Notes under the pieces: generated by a model
Told to the model about the DNA's origin: nothing
Seen by the model: the letters and a program-made list of their open reading frames with translations, nothing else
Databases searched by the model: none
Position numbers and translations under genes: made by a program
Shown: piece by piece, positions 36,295 through 43,247 of the stretch
Position numbering within the stretch: the stretch's first letter is position 1
Layout: every line of letters starts with the position of its first letter
NCBI RefSeq assembly: GCF_017356035.1
Contig: NZ_JAFIQX010000003.1
Location: forward strand, 372,001 to 436,000
Source of the DNA: Longitalea luteola
GTDB lineage: Bacteria; Bacteroidota; Bacteroidia; Chitinophagales; Chitinophagaceae
Direction of reading: 5' to 3'
Length of the DNA: 64,000 nucleotides

Positions 36295-37467
36295 ATGAAT
36301 CAGGTAGTATTAAAAAAGAAGATCAGTCAGCGGGTGGCCAATGGGCATCCCTGGATCTTTGCCAACGAAGTGCATGAGGCCCCGGAGGGCGTGAATCCCG
36401 GCGATACCGTAGAAGTGTATACCCACGATAAAAAGTTTATCGGGAAAGGCTATATCAACCCTCGTTCCCAGATCCTGGTGCGCCTGCTTACCCGTAAAAA
36501 AGAGGAGGTGGTAAATGAGGAGTTCTTCTATAACCGCCTGCTGGAAGCCTGGCAATACCGGCAGCAGCTGGGGTATGTAGAGAATTGCCGCCTTATTTTC
36601 GGCGAAGCAGATTCGCTGCCGCAGTTGATCATCGATAAGTTCAACGATCATTTCGTCATTCAAACCCTTGCGCTGGGCATTGACGTTTGGAAACCAGCCA
36701 TAGTAGCAGCGCTGGAAAAAATATTTAAACCCAAAGGCATCTATGAACGGAACGATGTGCCGGTGCGTGAACTGGAAGGTTTGCCCCAGCAGAAAGGGTT
36801 TTTATCGGCCCCGTTTGATACAAAGATCCTCATCCAGGAGAACGGATTGAAGTTCCATGTTGATATCGAGAACGGTCAAAAGACCGGTTACTTCCTCGAT
36901 CAGCAGGATAACCGCCGTGCTATTCAACATATCGTGAAGGGCGCCGATGTTTTGGGCGCCTTTACATATACGGGTACGTTTGAGATCCATGCAGCCCATT
37001 ATGGCGCCAGATCGGTGCTGGGGCTGGATATTTCTCAAAACGCCGTAGATCAGGCGAACCGCAATGCAGCCCTGAACGGGGTAGATAAGATCTGCCGCTT
37101 CGAATGTATGAATGCGTTTGATGTGTTGAAAGCCTGGGCGCGCGAAGGAAAGCAGTATGATGTGGTCATGCTCGACCCGCCTTCCTTTACGAAAACAAGG
37201 GATAATATTCAGAAAGCGATAACCGGCTATAAAGAAATAAATCTGCGGGGCATGAAGCTGGTAAAACCCGGCGGCTTCCTGGTCACTTCCAGTTGTACCA
37301 ACCTGGTGCAGCCCGATCTGTTCCTGGAGATCATTCAGTTGGCTGCGAAGGACGCCCGAAGAAAGATCCGGCAGGTAAGTTTTCAAACCCAGTCGGCCGA
37401 CCACCCGATCGTATGGGAATGGGAGAATACCCATTATTTAAAGTTTTTGATCGTGCAGGTGCTTTAA
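36295..37467 (+). CDS. RlmI-like 23S rRNA (cytosine-5) methyltransferase
   Basis: This 390-residue cytoplasmic class I methyltransferase has an N-terminal PUA RNA-binding domain (MNQVVLKKKISQRVANGHPWIFANEV). A central EEHxx/RlmI-type region follows (NGLKFHVDIENGQKTGYFLDQQDNR). The Rossmann SAM-binding domain has motif I DVLGAFTYTGTFEIHAAHYGA, acidic position GLDISQNAV, motif IV DVVMLDPPSFTK, and motif VI SSCTNLV with the likely catalytic cysteine. In E. coli RlmI methylates C1962 of 23S rRNA; the same role is inferred. The first residues of the PUA domain are encoded from the ATG at 36295, so the start is firm and the message appears leaderless. Confidence 0.88.
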   Translation: MNQVVLKKKISQRVANGHPWIFANEVHEAPEGVNPGDTVEVYTHDKKFIGKGYINPRSQILVRLLTRKKEEVVNEEFFYNRLLEAWQYRQQLGYVENCRLIFGEADSLPQLIIDKFNDHFVIQTLALGIDVWKPAIVAALEKIFKPKGIYERNDVPVRELEGLPQQKGFLSAPFDTKILIQENGLKFHVDIENGQKTGYFLDQQDNRRAIQHIVKGADVLGAFTYTGTFEIHAAHYGARSVLGLDISQNAVDQANRNAALNGVDKICRFECMNAFDVLKAWAREGKQYDVVMLDPPSFTKTRDNIQKAITGYKEINLRGMKLVKPGGFLVTSSCTNLVQPDLFLEIIQLAAKDARRKIRQVSFQTQSADHPIVWEWENTHYLKFLIVQVL

Positions 37468-37497
37468 AAGGATGCTTCAAAACAGGGAAGTTGTAGT

Positions 37498-37832
37498 GTA
37501 TGATTTATAGCTGGAAACAATACCGGAAAAGTTTGTGGCGTATGGTTTAGAACCGGAAACAGGTCTCCGGGAGTTTGTGGTGTATGATTAATAGTTTAAA
37601 ATGGGGTCGTTAATAGTTTGAAATGGGTCGTTAATAGTTTGAAATGGGCCGTTAATAGTTTGAAATGGGCCGTTAATAGTTTTTAGCGCATGGTTTGTAG
37701 CTACAAACGGCCCTCCAGAAGTTTTTGGCGTATGGTTTATAGCTACAAACAGGCCTTCAAACGTTTTTGGCGGCCTGTTAGTAGCTATAAATGGGTCAGT
37801 AATAGTTTTAAACGTACCATTTAAAACTATTA
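37498..37832. repeat. Imperfect array of about sixteen 21-bp units
   Basis: The segment divides into about 16 consecutive units of 20-22 bp. The clearest run is four near-identical copies with core TTAATAGTTTGAAATGGG at about 37600-37680. Other units vary as TATGGTTTATAGCTACAAAC or GGTTTAGAACCGGAAAC and alternate with GTTTTTGGC-type units, so higher-order 42-43-bp pairs are also visible. The minus strand stays open for roughly 80 codons in 7-residue steps (GPFQTIN), but no start codon is present. Confidence 0.75.
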
Positions 37833-37846
37833 ACTTATTAAAAAAT

Positions 37847-37872
37847 AAGGGCCGACGGTATCGTCGGCCCTT
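37847..37872 (-). terminator. Terminator of the small type IX cargo gene
   Basis: AAGGGCCGAC pairs perfectly with GTCGGCCCTT around six bases; on the minus strand it runs into TTATTTTTT. It lies 28 bp after the stop. Confidence 0.88.
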
Positions 37873-37900
37873 TATATGATAATTAAGTTGCAGTTCGTTC

Positions 37901-38236
37901 TTACTTGGAAACCTGGAATTTTCCGGAATCGACCACTTTCCCGTTCTTGTCTTTTAACTGGAAAATATAAATACCGCGGTAAAAGTCGTTGAGGTTAACC
38001 GTGGTTTTGGGTGAAACGTTGGTGATCTCCTGAACTTTTTTGCCGATGAAATTAAAGATTTGCAGGTTGAGTGATTTATCGTATCCGCGTTGAAAGTCGA
38101 ATGTAATAAATGAAGTAGCAGGGTTAGGGTAAAACTTTACAATCGTGGGCGCAGGATCTCCTCCGGGATTTCGATCCTGGCTTTTCACTTGTAAAGCCAA
38201 TAAAAGGATTATGGACAATGCGTAAAAAATCTTCAT
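37901..38236 (-). CDS. Minimal type IX secretion cargo: signal peptide plus type A sorting domain
   Basis: This 111-residue protein consists of a signal peptide (MKIFYALSIILLLALQVKSQ), about ten linker residues (DRNPGGDPAP) and a complete type A C-terminal sorting domain (TIVKFYPNPATSFITFDFQ, LNLQIFNFIGKKVQEI, LNDFYRGIYIFQLKDKNGKVVDSGKFQV). Such domains normally follow a large secreted enzyme or adhesin and are cut off after export. Here nothing remains to be delivered, and no broken cargo gene is seen upstream. The upstream start at 38266 would spoil the signal peptide. It may be a stand-alone surface subunit, or the stub of a lost cargo gene. Confidence 0.8.
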   Translation of the reverse strand: MKIFYALSIILLLALQVKSQDRNPGGDPAPTIVKFYPNPATSFITFDFQRGYDKSLNLQIFNFIGKKVQEITNVSPKTTVNLNDFYRGIYIFQLKDKNGKVVDSGKFQVSK

Positions 38237-38384
38237 GCACGATGATATTTTACAGTTATCGCTCAAGATATTCCCTTTTACCCAAATTTACAACTCCTTT
38301 AGCAATAAACCTGCTTGCAATAGGGGATTCCGCTTACATTTTTGTTCACAAACAAGTTTTTAATATTATTTTAATTGATCGTAA

Positions 38385-38840
38385 TCAATCAATTGAAGCC
38401 AAAGTTTTCTGGATGGCTTCAAAGTCTGGCAGCTCTCCAGCCTTTTCCAGCACTTGTTCATAACGGATCATTCCCTGCCGGTCAATCACAAACGAGGCTC
38501 TTTTGGATACCCCTTTCATGTTATAGCTAAATTCGTCATATAAGGCGTTATACAATTTAGATACCTCTTTATTAAAATCGCTTAACAGCGGAAAACCAAG
38601 ACCCTGCTCTTCCCTGAACTTTGCCAGCGTGTATAATGAGTCTACACTGATGCCCAGGACCTGGGCGTCAACATTGTTAAACAAGCTCATGTTATCGCGT
38701 ACATAACAAAGCTCTTTCGTGCAAACGCTGCTAAAGGCCAGGGGAAAGAATAACAACACTACTTTTTTGCCTTTAAAGTCATGCAGACTTACGGGATTTT
38801 TTGCGGAATCGAATAAGGTAAAGTCAGGAGCGGAATACAT
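38385..38840 (-). CDS. Peroxiredoxin (AhpC/TSA, AhpE-like)
   Basis: This 151-residue cytoplasmic thiol peroxidase reduces hydrogen peroxide or organic peroxides. It begins MYSAPDFTLFDSAKNPVSLHDFKGKKVVLLFFPLAFSSVC, where the peroxidatic cysteine lies in the family's P-x3-T/S-x2-C motif (PLAFSSVCTKELC, about Cys 40); a second cysteine five residues later could act as a resolving residue. LLSDFNKEVSKLYNAL and RASFVIDRQGMIRY are the other conserved blocks. The length is typical of single-domain peroxiredoxins. A TGATAATT octamer tract begins immediately upstream of its start codon. Confidence 0.88.
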   Translation of the reverse strand: MYSAPDFTLFDSAKNPVSLHDFKGKKVVLLFFPLAFSSVCTKELCYVRDNMSLFNNVDAQVLGISVDSLYTLAKFREEQGLGFPLLSDFNKEVSKLYNALYDEFSYNMKGVSKRASFVIDRQGMIRYEQVLEKAGELPDFEAIQKTLASID

Positions 38841-39036
38841 AATGTGATAATTTGATAATGTGATAATTTGATAATGGAAAACCGCAGGCCTTCCGCAATT
38901 TTATCGCTTCGCAAATTAGTCAATAATCACATTATGGAATTATGAATTACCGCTTGTTCTCGTTTGAGCTTCGAAAAACTGAGGAATAATGCATAGAATG
39001 CATTATCACATTAGCTAATTATCACATTATCACATT
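38841..39036. repeat. Inverted octamer element with three repeat blocks
   Basis: TGATAATT/TGATAATG octamers at 38841-38876 face inverse copies at 38922-38943 and 39001-39036 (ATTATCAC, ATTAGCTA, ATTATCAC). It fills the 202-bp gap between two minus-strand genes, from the peroxiredoxin ATG to the hypothetical gene's stop. Confidence 0.8.
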
Positions 39037-39042
39037 ACGTTC

Positions 39043-39615
39043 TCAGTTCGTTGCCAACGAAAGTATGTTCTTTTGAAGTTCAATGTACCGTTTATAGAAC
39101 CGGCGTAATGGTTCGTACTGCGGATCACGGAACGACAGATCCGTTAGTCCATTACCAACGGTAACATATTGAATCAGCATGTCGTGGTCGAAAAAGAACA
39201 CTTCGCCATGTTTTATTTCATCTTCATAATACGACAGGAAATCGGTCTCATACAGCTCCATACAGATCAGCCGCCCCCTGTTCAAATAATATGTTTCGGT
39301 ATATTCCAGAGAATCAATCCGGTACCGGACTTCAAAAACAATGATGTTATTGTTGTGCCTGGTATAATACCAGGTCTCTTTCAGCGGTTCGTCTTTCCGC
39401 AATATTTTATTCAGGTAAAAAGTACGTTGCGTTTTTAGGGAAATACTGTCTGTTTCATGGATCACCTGATCAATATTCGTTCGCCAGTCATATCTGCTTT
39501 GGGTAAACGCAGGAGAAGAAAAACTGAGGGCAACAATGGCCATAATCATTGTTAACGATAGTCCGTTTGGTTGGTGCGGACGACGGGATGTCTGTATCGC
39601 TGCCGGGATTCTCAT
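39043..39615 (-). CDS. Exported hypothetical protein
   Basis: This 190-residue protein is of no family I recognise. The first 39 residues look like a signal peptide with a basic leader (RTSRRP-type charges before LTMIMAIVALSFSSPAFTQS); a shorter version starting at the internal methionine 23 would lack the positive charge. The mature part is rich in Tyr, Glu and Asp, for example ETWYYTRHNNNIIVFEVRY, YTETYYLNRGRLICMELYETDFLSYY and EVFFFDHDMLI. It resembles the small beta-rich periplasmic proteins of Bacteroidota in which each strand carries aromatic residues. It lies alone between an octamer element and the galactosidase promoter region. Confidence 0.6.
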   Translation of the reverse strand: MRIPAAIQTSRRPHQPNGLSLTMIMAIVALSFSSPAFTQSRYDWRTNIDQVIHETDSISLKTQRTFYLNKILRKDEPLKETWYYTRHNNNIIVFEVRYRIDSLEYTETYYLNRGRLICMELYETDFLSYYEDEIKHGEVFFFDHDMLIQYVTVGNGLTDLSFRDPQYEPLRRFYKRYIELQKNILSLATN

Positions 39616-39834
39616 GTTTATTAAATTTAAGATTTTATCAGCGAATAATAATACCGACTCTGAAAAATGTATGGGATTAGTTTTCCGGGCAGGCAGATAT
39701 TGGAGAATATAATTGGTTGCTCAAAAAAAGGAAAAGGGTTCGCAGGAGGAGATCTAGCCAATATCTGTATTACAATAAGTGTACCCGGTAATTCAGTTTG
39801 TACTGTTTATAGCACAGATATTTTAAAATTTCGA

Positions 39835-39878
39835 CAAACGTTTGCGTGTTTGTTTTGTGCCGCAGTTAATTATATTTG
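39835..39878 (+). promoter_or_regulatory. Alpha-galactosidase promoter with CAAACGTTTG palindrome
   Basis: TTTG (39849-39852) and TATATTTG (39871-39878) stand 18 bp apart. A perfect 10-bp palindrome, CAAACGTTTG, lies just upstream at 39835-39844 and could bind an activator or repressor. The rest of the 320-bp gap shows nothing else. Confidence 0.55.
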
Positions 39879-39935
39879 GTTGAAAGCCTTCTAAATCATT
39901 GCTGTTTGATCCGCATCACCCGGAAAGCTCATTGT

Positions 39936-41165
39936 ATGATCCTAAAAAAGCTTGTAACAACTACCTGCATTTCCCTCTTTACGCTATTCGTAAAAGCACA
40001 ACCAACCGTTGCCTTAACACCGCCAATGGGATGGAACAGCTGGAATTTATTTGAAGAAGAAGTATCTGATAAGCTGATCAGGGAAATCGCCGATGCCCTG
40101 GTGGCTTCAGGAATGGCCCAGGCTGGTTATCAATATATAGTGCTCGATGATTTTTGGGTTGGTGGCCGCAATGCGAATAATGAATTGTTTCCTGATCCGG
40201 TACGTTTTCCGAATGGGATAAAATCACTGGCCGATTATGTTCATAGTAAAGGACTGAAGCTTGGCATTTATTCCGATGCCGCTTCACTCACCTGCGGAGG
40301 CGTAACGGGCAGTTATAATTTTGAGGAACGCGATGCCACAACATTTGCGAATTGGGGAATCGATTACCTCAAGTACGATTATTGTAATGCGCCCGACGAT
40401 ATGGTAACCGCTTTTACCCGCTACAAAAAAATGGGTGATGCATTACGCAACACCAACCGGCCAATTGTTTACAGCATTTGTGAATGGGGGCAGCGTAAAC
40501 CCTGGTTATGGGCAAGGGCCGCCGGTGGTCATTTATGGCGCACCACATGGGATATGCGTGATACCTGGCTGAGCGACAAATACGATAACGGTCACAATGG
40601 TATCATGAATACGATTGAAAAGCAAAAGGGGCTGGAAAAATTTGCTGGTCCCGGTGGCTGGAATGATCCCGACCTGTTGGTAACCGGCTTGTTTGGTAAA
40701 GGCAAATCCTCTTCATTGAATGGCCGCTTCACCGGCTGTTCCCTTACGGAATACCGCAGCCAGTTTGCCATCTGGTGTATGCTCGCAGCGCCATTGATGG
40801 TTAACCTCGACGTACGCAACATGGATAAGGAAGTAGCGGCTATCTTATTAAATAAAGAATTGATTGCCATTGACCAGGATGCTGCAGGCAACCAGGCAGC
40901 GGTAATTGCTGATGAAAACGGCTGGCAGGTCTATAAAAAAGAATTGTCAGGCGACCGCTATGCGCTTTGCATCCTTAACAAGCAAAGCAGTACCGCCTCC
41001 TTTTCTTTCGATTTAAATGATTCATTAAAAATACATGGCCAGTGGAATGCCCGCGAAATTTTCGGTAACCGGCAACTGCATGCTGTAAAAGCACTGACGG
41101 GAGAACTGAATGCACACGATTGCGCGATCTTTGTGCTGAGCCAGGTGAAGAAATTGAAGAAATAG
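39936..41165 (+). CDS. Alpha-galactosidase, glycoside hydrolase family 27
   Basis: This 409-residue exported enzyme removes terminal alpha-galactose from oligo- or polysaccharides. The ATG at 39936 gives the signal peptide MILKKLVTTTCISLFTLFVKAQ; an upstream frame adds 20 non-conserved residues. The TIM barrel starts with LTPPMGWNSWNLFEEEVSD, the GH27 opening. GIDYLKYDYCN holds the nucleophile aspartate and WRTTWDMRDTW matches the acid/base aspartate segment; GGWNDPDLLV is also conserved. A small beta-sandwich domain follows. It stands directly upstream of the sigma/FecR/SusCD locus, so the alpha-galactoside could be that system's substrate, although it has its own promoter and terminates before the sigma gene. 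Confidence 0.94.
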   Translation: MILKKLVTTTCISLFTLFVKAQPTVALTPPMGWNSWNLFEEEVSDKLIREIADALVASGMAQAGYQYIVLDDFWVGGRNANNELFPDPVRFPNGIKSLADYVHSKGLKLGIYSDAASLTCGGVTGSYNFEERDATTFANWGIDYLKYDYCNAPDDMVTAFTRYKKMGDALRNTNRPIVYSICEWGQRKPWLWARAAGGHLWRTTWDMRDTWLSDKYDNGHNGIMNTIEKQKGLEKFAGPGGWNDPDLLVTGLFGKGKSSSLNGRFTGCSLTEYRSQFAIWCMLAAPLMVNLDVRNMDKEVAAILLNKELIAIDQDAAGNQAAVIADENGWQVYKKELSGDRYALCILNKQSSTASFSFDLNDSLKIHGQWNAREIFGNRQLHAVKALTGELNAHDCAIFVLSQVKKLKK

Positions 41166-41284
41166 ACTAAGTTAGTGACGCTGTGCAACTTGCCTGATGA
41201 AAACATTATTCGTTTTGTACTGTATATGAGACACTTAATAATTGTATAACATTGGTTGGTTTTCTTTGTGTCGAGATGTAAAAC

Positions 41285-41914
41285 ATGGAACTCCCACTGA
41301 ACGATACAGCGTTATGGAAACATGGCCCCCCACCTAACCTCCCCTCGTCATTGGCGGGAGACATGGAGGGCGGCTTACCTGCTACCCAAACAGTTGATGC
41401 TCGTGTGGACCTGTCCGCAAAATTCAACCGCATCTTTTTTGAAACGAAGGACCGCCTGTATCATTTTGTACGGAAGCTTACGCAGCATGAAACAGATGCC
41501 AAAGACATTATCCAGAACTGTTACGCCAGCCTCTGGCAAAAAATAACTGCCGTAGATGATTCCAGCGATGTGCTGCCGCTGCTGTTCACTTATGCCCGCA
41601 ATGCAGTGATCGATCACCTGCGGAAAAAAACAAGGCAGCGGCAGCTGATCACCCAACTGCAACAACAGGATACCACGCCGCCGGATGCGATATCACCACC
41701 TGAACAGCTTATACATTATAAAGAACGGTTGCAGCAATTGCAATCAACCATCGATCAGTTACCCGCTAAAAGAAAGGAGATCTTCACCCTGGTTAAACAG
41801 GAAGGGCTCTCGCACAAAATAGTAGCCGACCAATTGGGTATTTCACCGGCCACGGTTGAAAAGCAGGTTGGGCTGTCGTTGAAGTTTTTACGAAAGGAAA
41901 TGAATATTAATTAG
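41285..41914 (+). CDS. ECF RNA polymerase sigma factor (FecI-like)
   Basis: This 209-residue group IV sigma factor has region 2 in FNRIFFETKDRLYHFVRKLTQHETDAKDIIQNCYASLWQKI and region 4 in TIDQLPAKRKEIFTLVKQEGLSHKIVADQLGISPATVEKQVGLSLKFL, the helix-turn-helix that reads the -35 site. The first 45 residues are unusual: HGPPPNLPSSLAGDMEGG is encoded by a CCTCC...GGAGG inverted repeat, and most relatives begin near LSAKFNRIFF. A second in-frame ATG at 41363 is a good alternative start. It precedes fecR-like, susC (with STN) and susD genes and should switch on that locus when SusC binds its ligand. Confidence 0.9.
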   Translation: MELPLNDTALWKHGPPPNLPSSLAGDMEGGLPATQTVDARVDLSAKFNRIFFETKDRLYHFVRKLTQHETDAKDIIQNCYASLWQKITAVDDSSDVLPLLFTYARNAVIDHLRKKTRQRQLITQLQQQDTTPPDAISPPEQLIHYKERLQQLQSTIDQLPAKRKEIFTLVKQEGLSHKIVADQLGISPATVEKQVGLSLKFLRKEMNIN

Positions 41915-42055
41915 TTATTCAGTTATTCAGTTATTCAGTTATTCAGTTATTCAGTTATTCAGTTATTCAGTTATTCAGTTATTCAGTTATTCAGTTATTC
42001 AGTTATTTGACTTATAAACTTATGAACTTAATAACTTAATAACTTAATGACTGAT
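41912..42055. repeat. Eleven perfect TTATTCAG octamers after the sigma gene
   Basis: From 41915 to 42002 there are 11 identical TTATTCAG units, a decayed twelfth, and then about five ACTTAATA-type octamers to 42055. The array starts at the sigma-gene stop codon. It is the most uniform array in the window, which suggests recent slippage. Confidence 0.95.
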
Positions 42056-42136
42056 GAAAAAAACTTTCGTTTCGCTTACCGGTTCTCCTTCGCTCGTTCG
42101 TGATAGTATGCAAATACCGCTTTACAGCTATTTGCA

Positions 42137-43117
42137 ATGGATAAACAATCACTGGAAAAATTTTTAAAAGGTGAATGCCCGGCCGAAGAAGCTGCCCGGG
42201 TGCAGGAATGGATCGATCAAAACCCGGAAGCTTTTGATGAATACCTGCAAGGCGTATGGGCAGAACCGGTTACGGAGCCCATGCCTTCGGCTATGGAGCA
42301 AGCCTTGTTGCAGGAAGCGGCCAGCTGGTCTGGCTACCAGGAACCAGCCCCCTATAAACGATCAGTTACCTATCGCTGGTTATATTGGGCGGCCGCTGCA
42401 GCTGTTGTAATAGGTATCGCCGGTTGGTGGTTATTGTCGCCGGCGCCAGCAGCGCATAAACAATTGGCGCAACAGATGATCATTTCAGTTCCTGCCGGCG
42501 AAACAACGCGTTATGTGTTGCCCGATCAAAGCGTAGTATGGCTGAAAGCCAACACCCGCCTGGTGGTAGATACCCAACAATACAATCACCCTACGCGCAC
42601 CGTTGAACTTGTTTCAGGCGAAGCATTTTTTGAAGTGCAAAAAGATGCTGAACATCCTTTTGTTGTAAAGAACGGACCGGTGCAAACCAAAGTGCTGGGA
42701 ACCTCTTTCAGTGTACAAGCCGGTCTGGCCGGAGGAACAGTACAGGTAACCGTTGCTACCGGTAAAGTGGCTGTGAGCCACCAGGACAAGCAACTCGATA
42801 TATTACTGCCGGGTAAACAGATCAGCGTAAAAGCAAAGACAGGGGAATTTACCAGGAACACTGTGCCCGTATGGCTGGCTGCCGCATGGAAAGAGACCCA
42901 GCTGCAATTGAACAATGCGCCTTTTACCGAACTGCAACTGGCCATGGAGCACCTGTACGGCATCCGCCTGCAAACGAATAGTGCGGCAGTAGCAGCGCAG
43001 CATTACAACATCAAGTTGAATAGAAATACACCTGTACAGAAAGTGATACAGGTACTGGCATTATTAAACCATCATCAATATAAAAAAATGGATTCCGTCA
43101 CCTGGTTATTATACTAG
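42137..43117 (+). CDS. FecR-family anti-sigma factor
   Basis: This 326-residue inner-membrane regulator has a cytoplasmic N-terminal part (KGECPAEEAARVQEWIDQNPEAF) that should hold the ECF sigma factor. A single transmembrane helix at residues 81-100 follows, then a periplasmic FecR domain (EVSVPAGETTRYVLPDQSVVWLKANTRL-type strands, GEAFFEVQKDAEHPFVV) and a C-terminal DUF4974-like domain (APFTELQLAMEHLYGIRL). The periplasmic part would contact the STN domain of the next SusC. The gene order sigma-fecR-susC-susD is the classic transenvelope signalling set of Bacteroidota. Confidence 0.93.
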   Translation: MDKQSLEKFLKGECPAEEAARVQEWIDQNPEAFDEYLQGVWAEPVTEPMPSAMEQALLQEAASWSGYQEPAPYKRSVTYRWLYWAAAAAVVIGIAGWWLLSPAPAAHKQLAQQMIISVPAGETTRYVLPDQSVVWLKANTRLVVDTQQYNHPTRTVELVSGEAFFEVQKDAEHPFVVKNGPVQTKVLGTSFSVQAGLAGGTVQVTVATGKVAVSHQDKQLDILLPGKQISVKAKTGEFTRNTVPVWLAAAWKETQLQLNNAPFTELQLAMEHLYGIRLQTNSAAVAAQHYNIKLNRNTPVQKVIQVLALLNHHQYKKMDSVTWLLY

Positions 43118-43247
43118 ATCGCAGGTCATTTGGCTACCGCTGCCTCAATATCAGGCGAGGCCGTAAAAGCAAACAGGACACAGGATTAGGCCCCTGTATC
43201 CTGCATTGGTAGCAACTATTTACTACTTAAAAACAAGTTTCGAAATT

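Noticed and set aside
37498-37832. CRISPR array
   Set aside because: The 21-bp units follow each other directly with no unique spacers, the repeat is shorter and more variable than CRISPR repeats, and no cas genes are present.
37590-37846. Heptapeptide-repeat gene on the minus strand
   Set aside because: The frame is open in seven-residue steps (GPFQTIN) but has no start codon, shifts frame outside the four best units and runs back into the terminator of the neighbouring gene.
39667-39894. 75-codon plus-strand frame before the alpha-galactosidase
   Set aside because: It spans the galactosidase promoter elements and looks random in composition.
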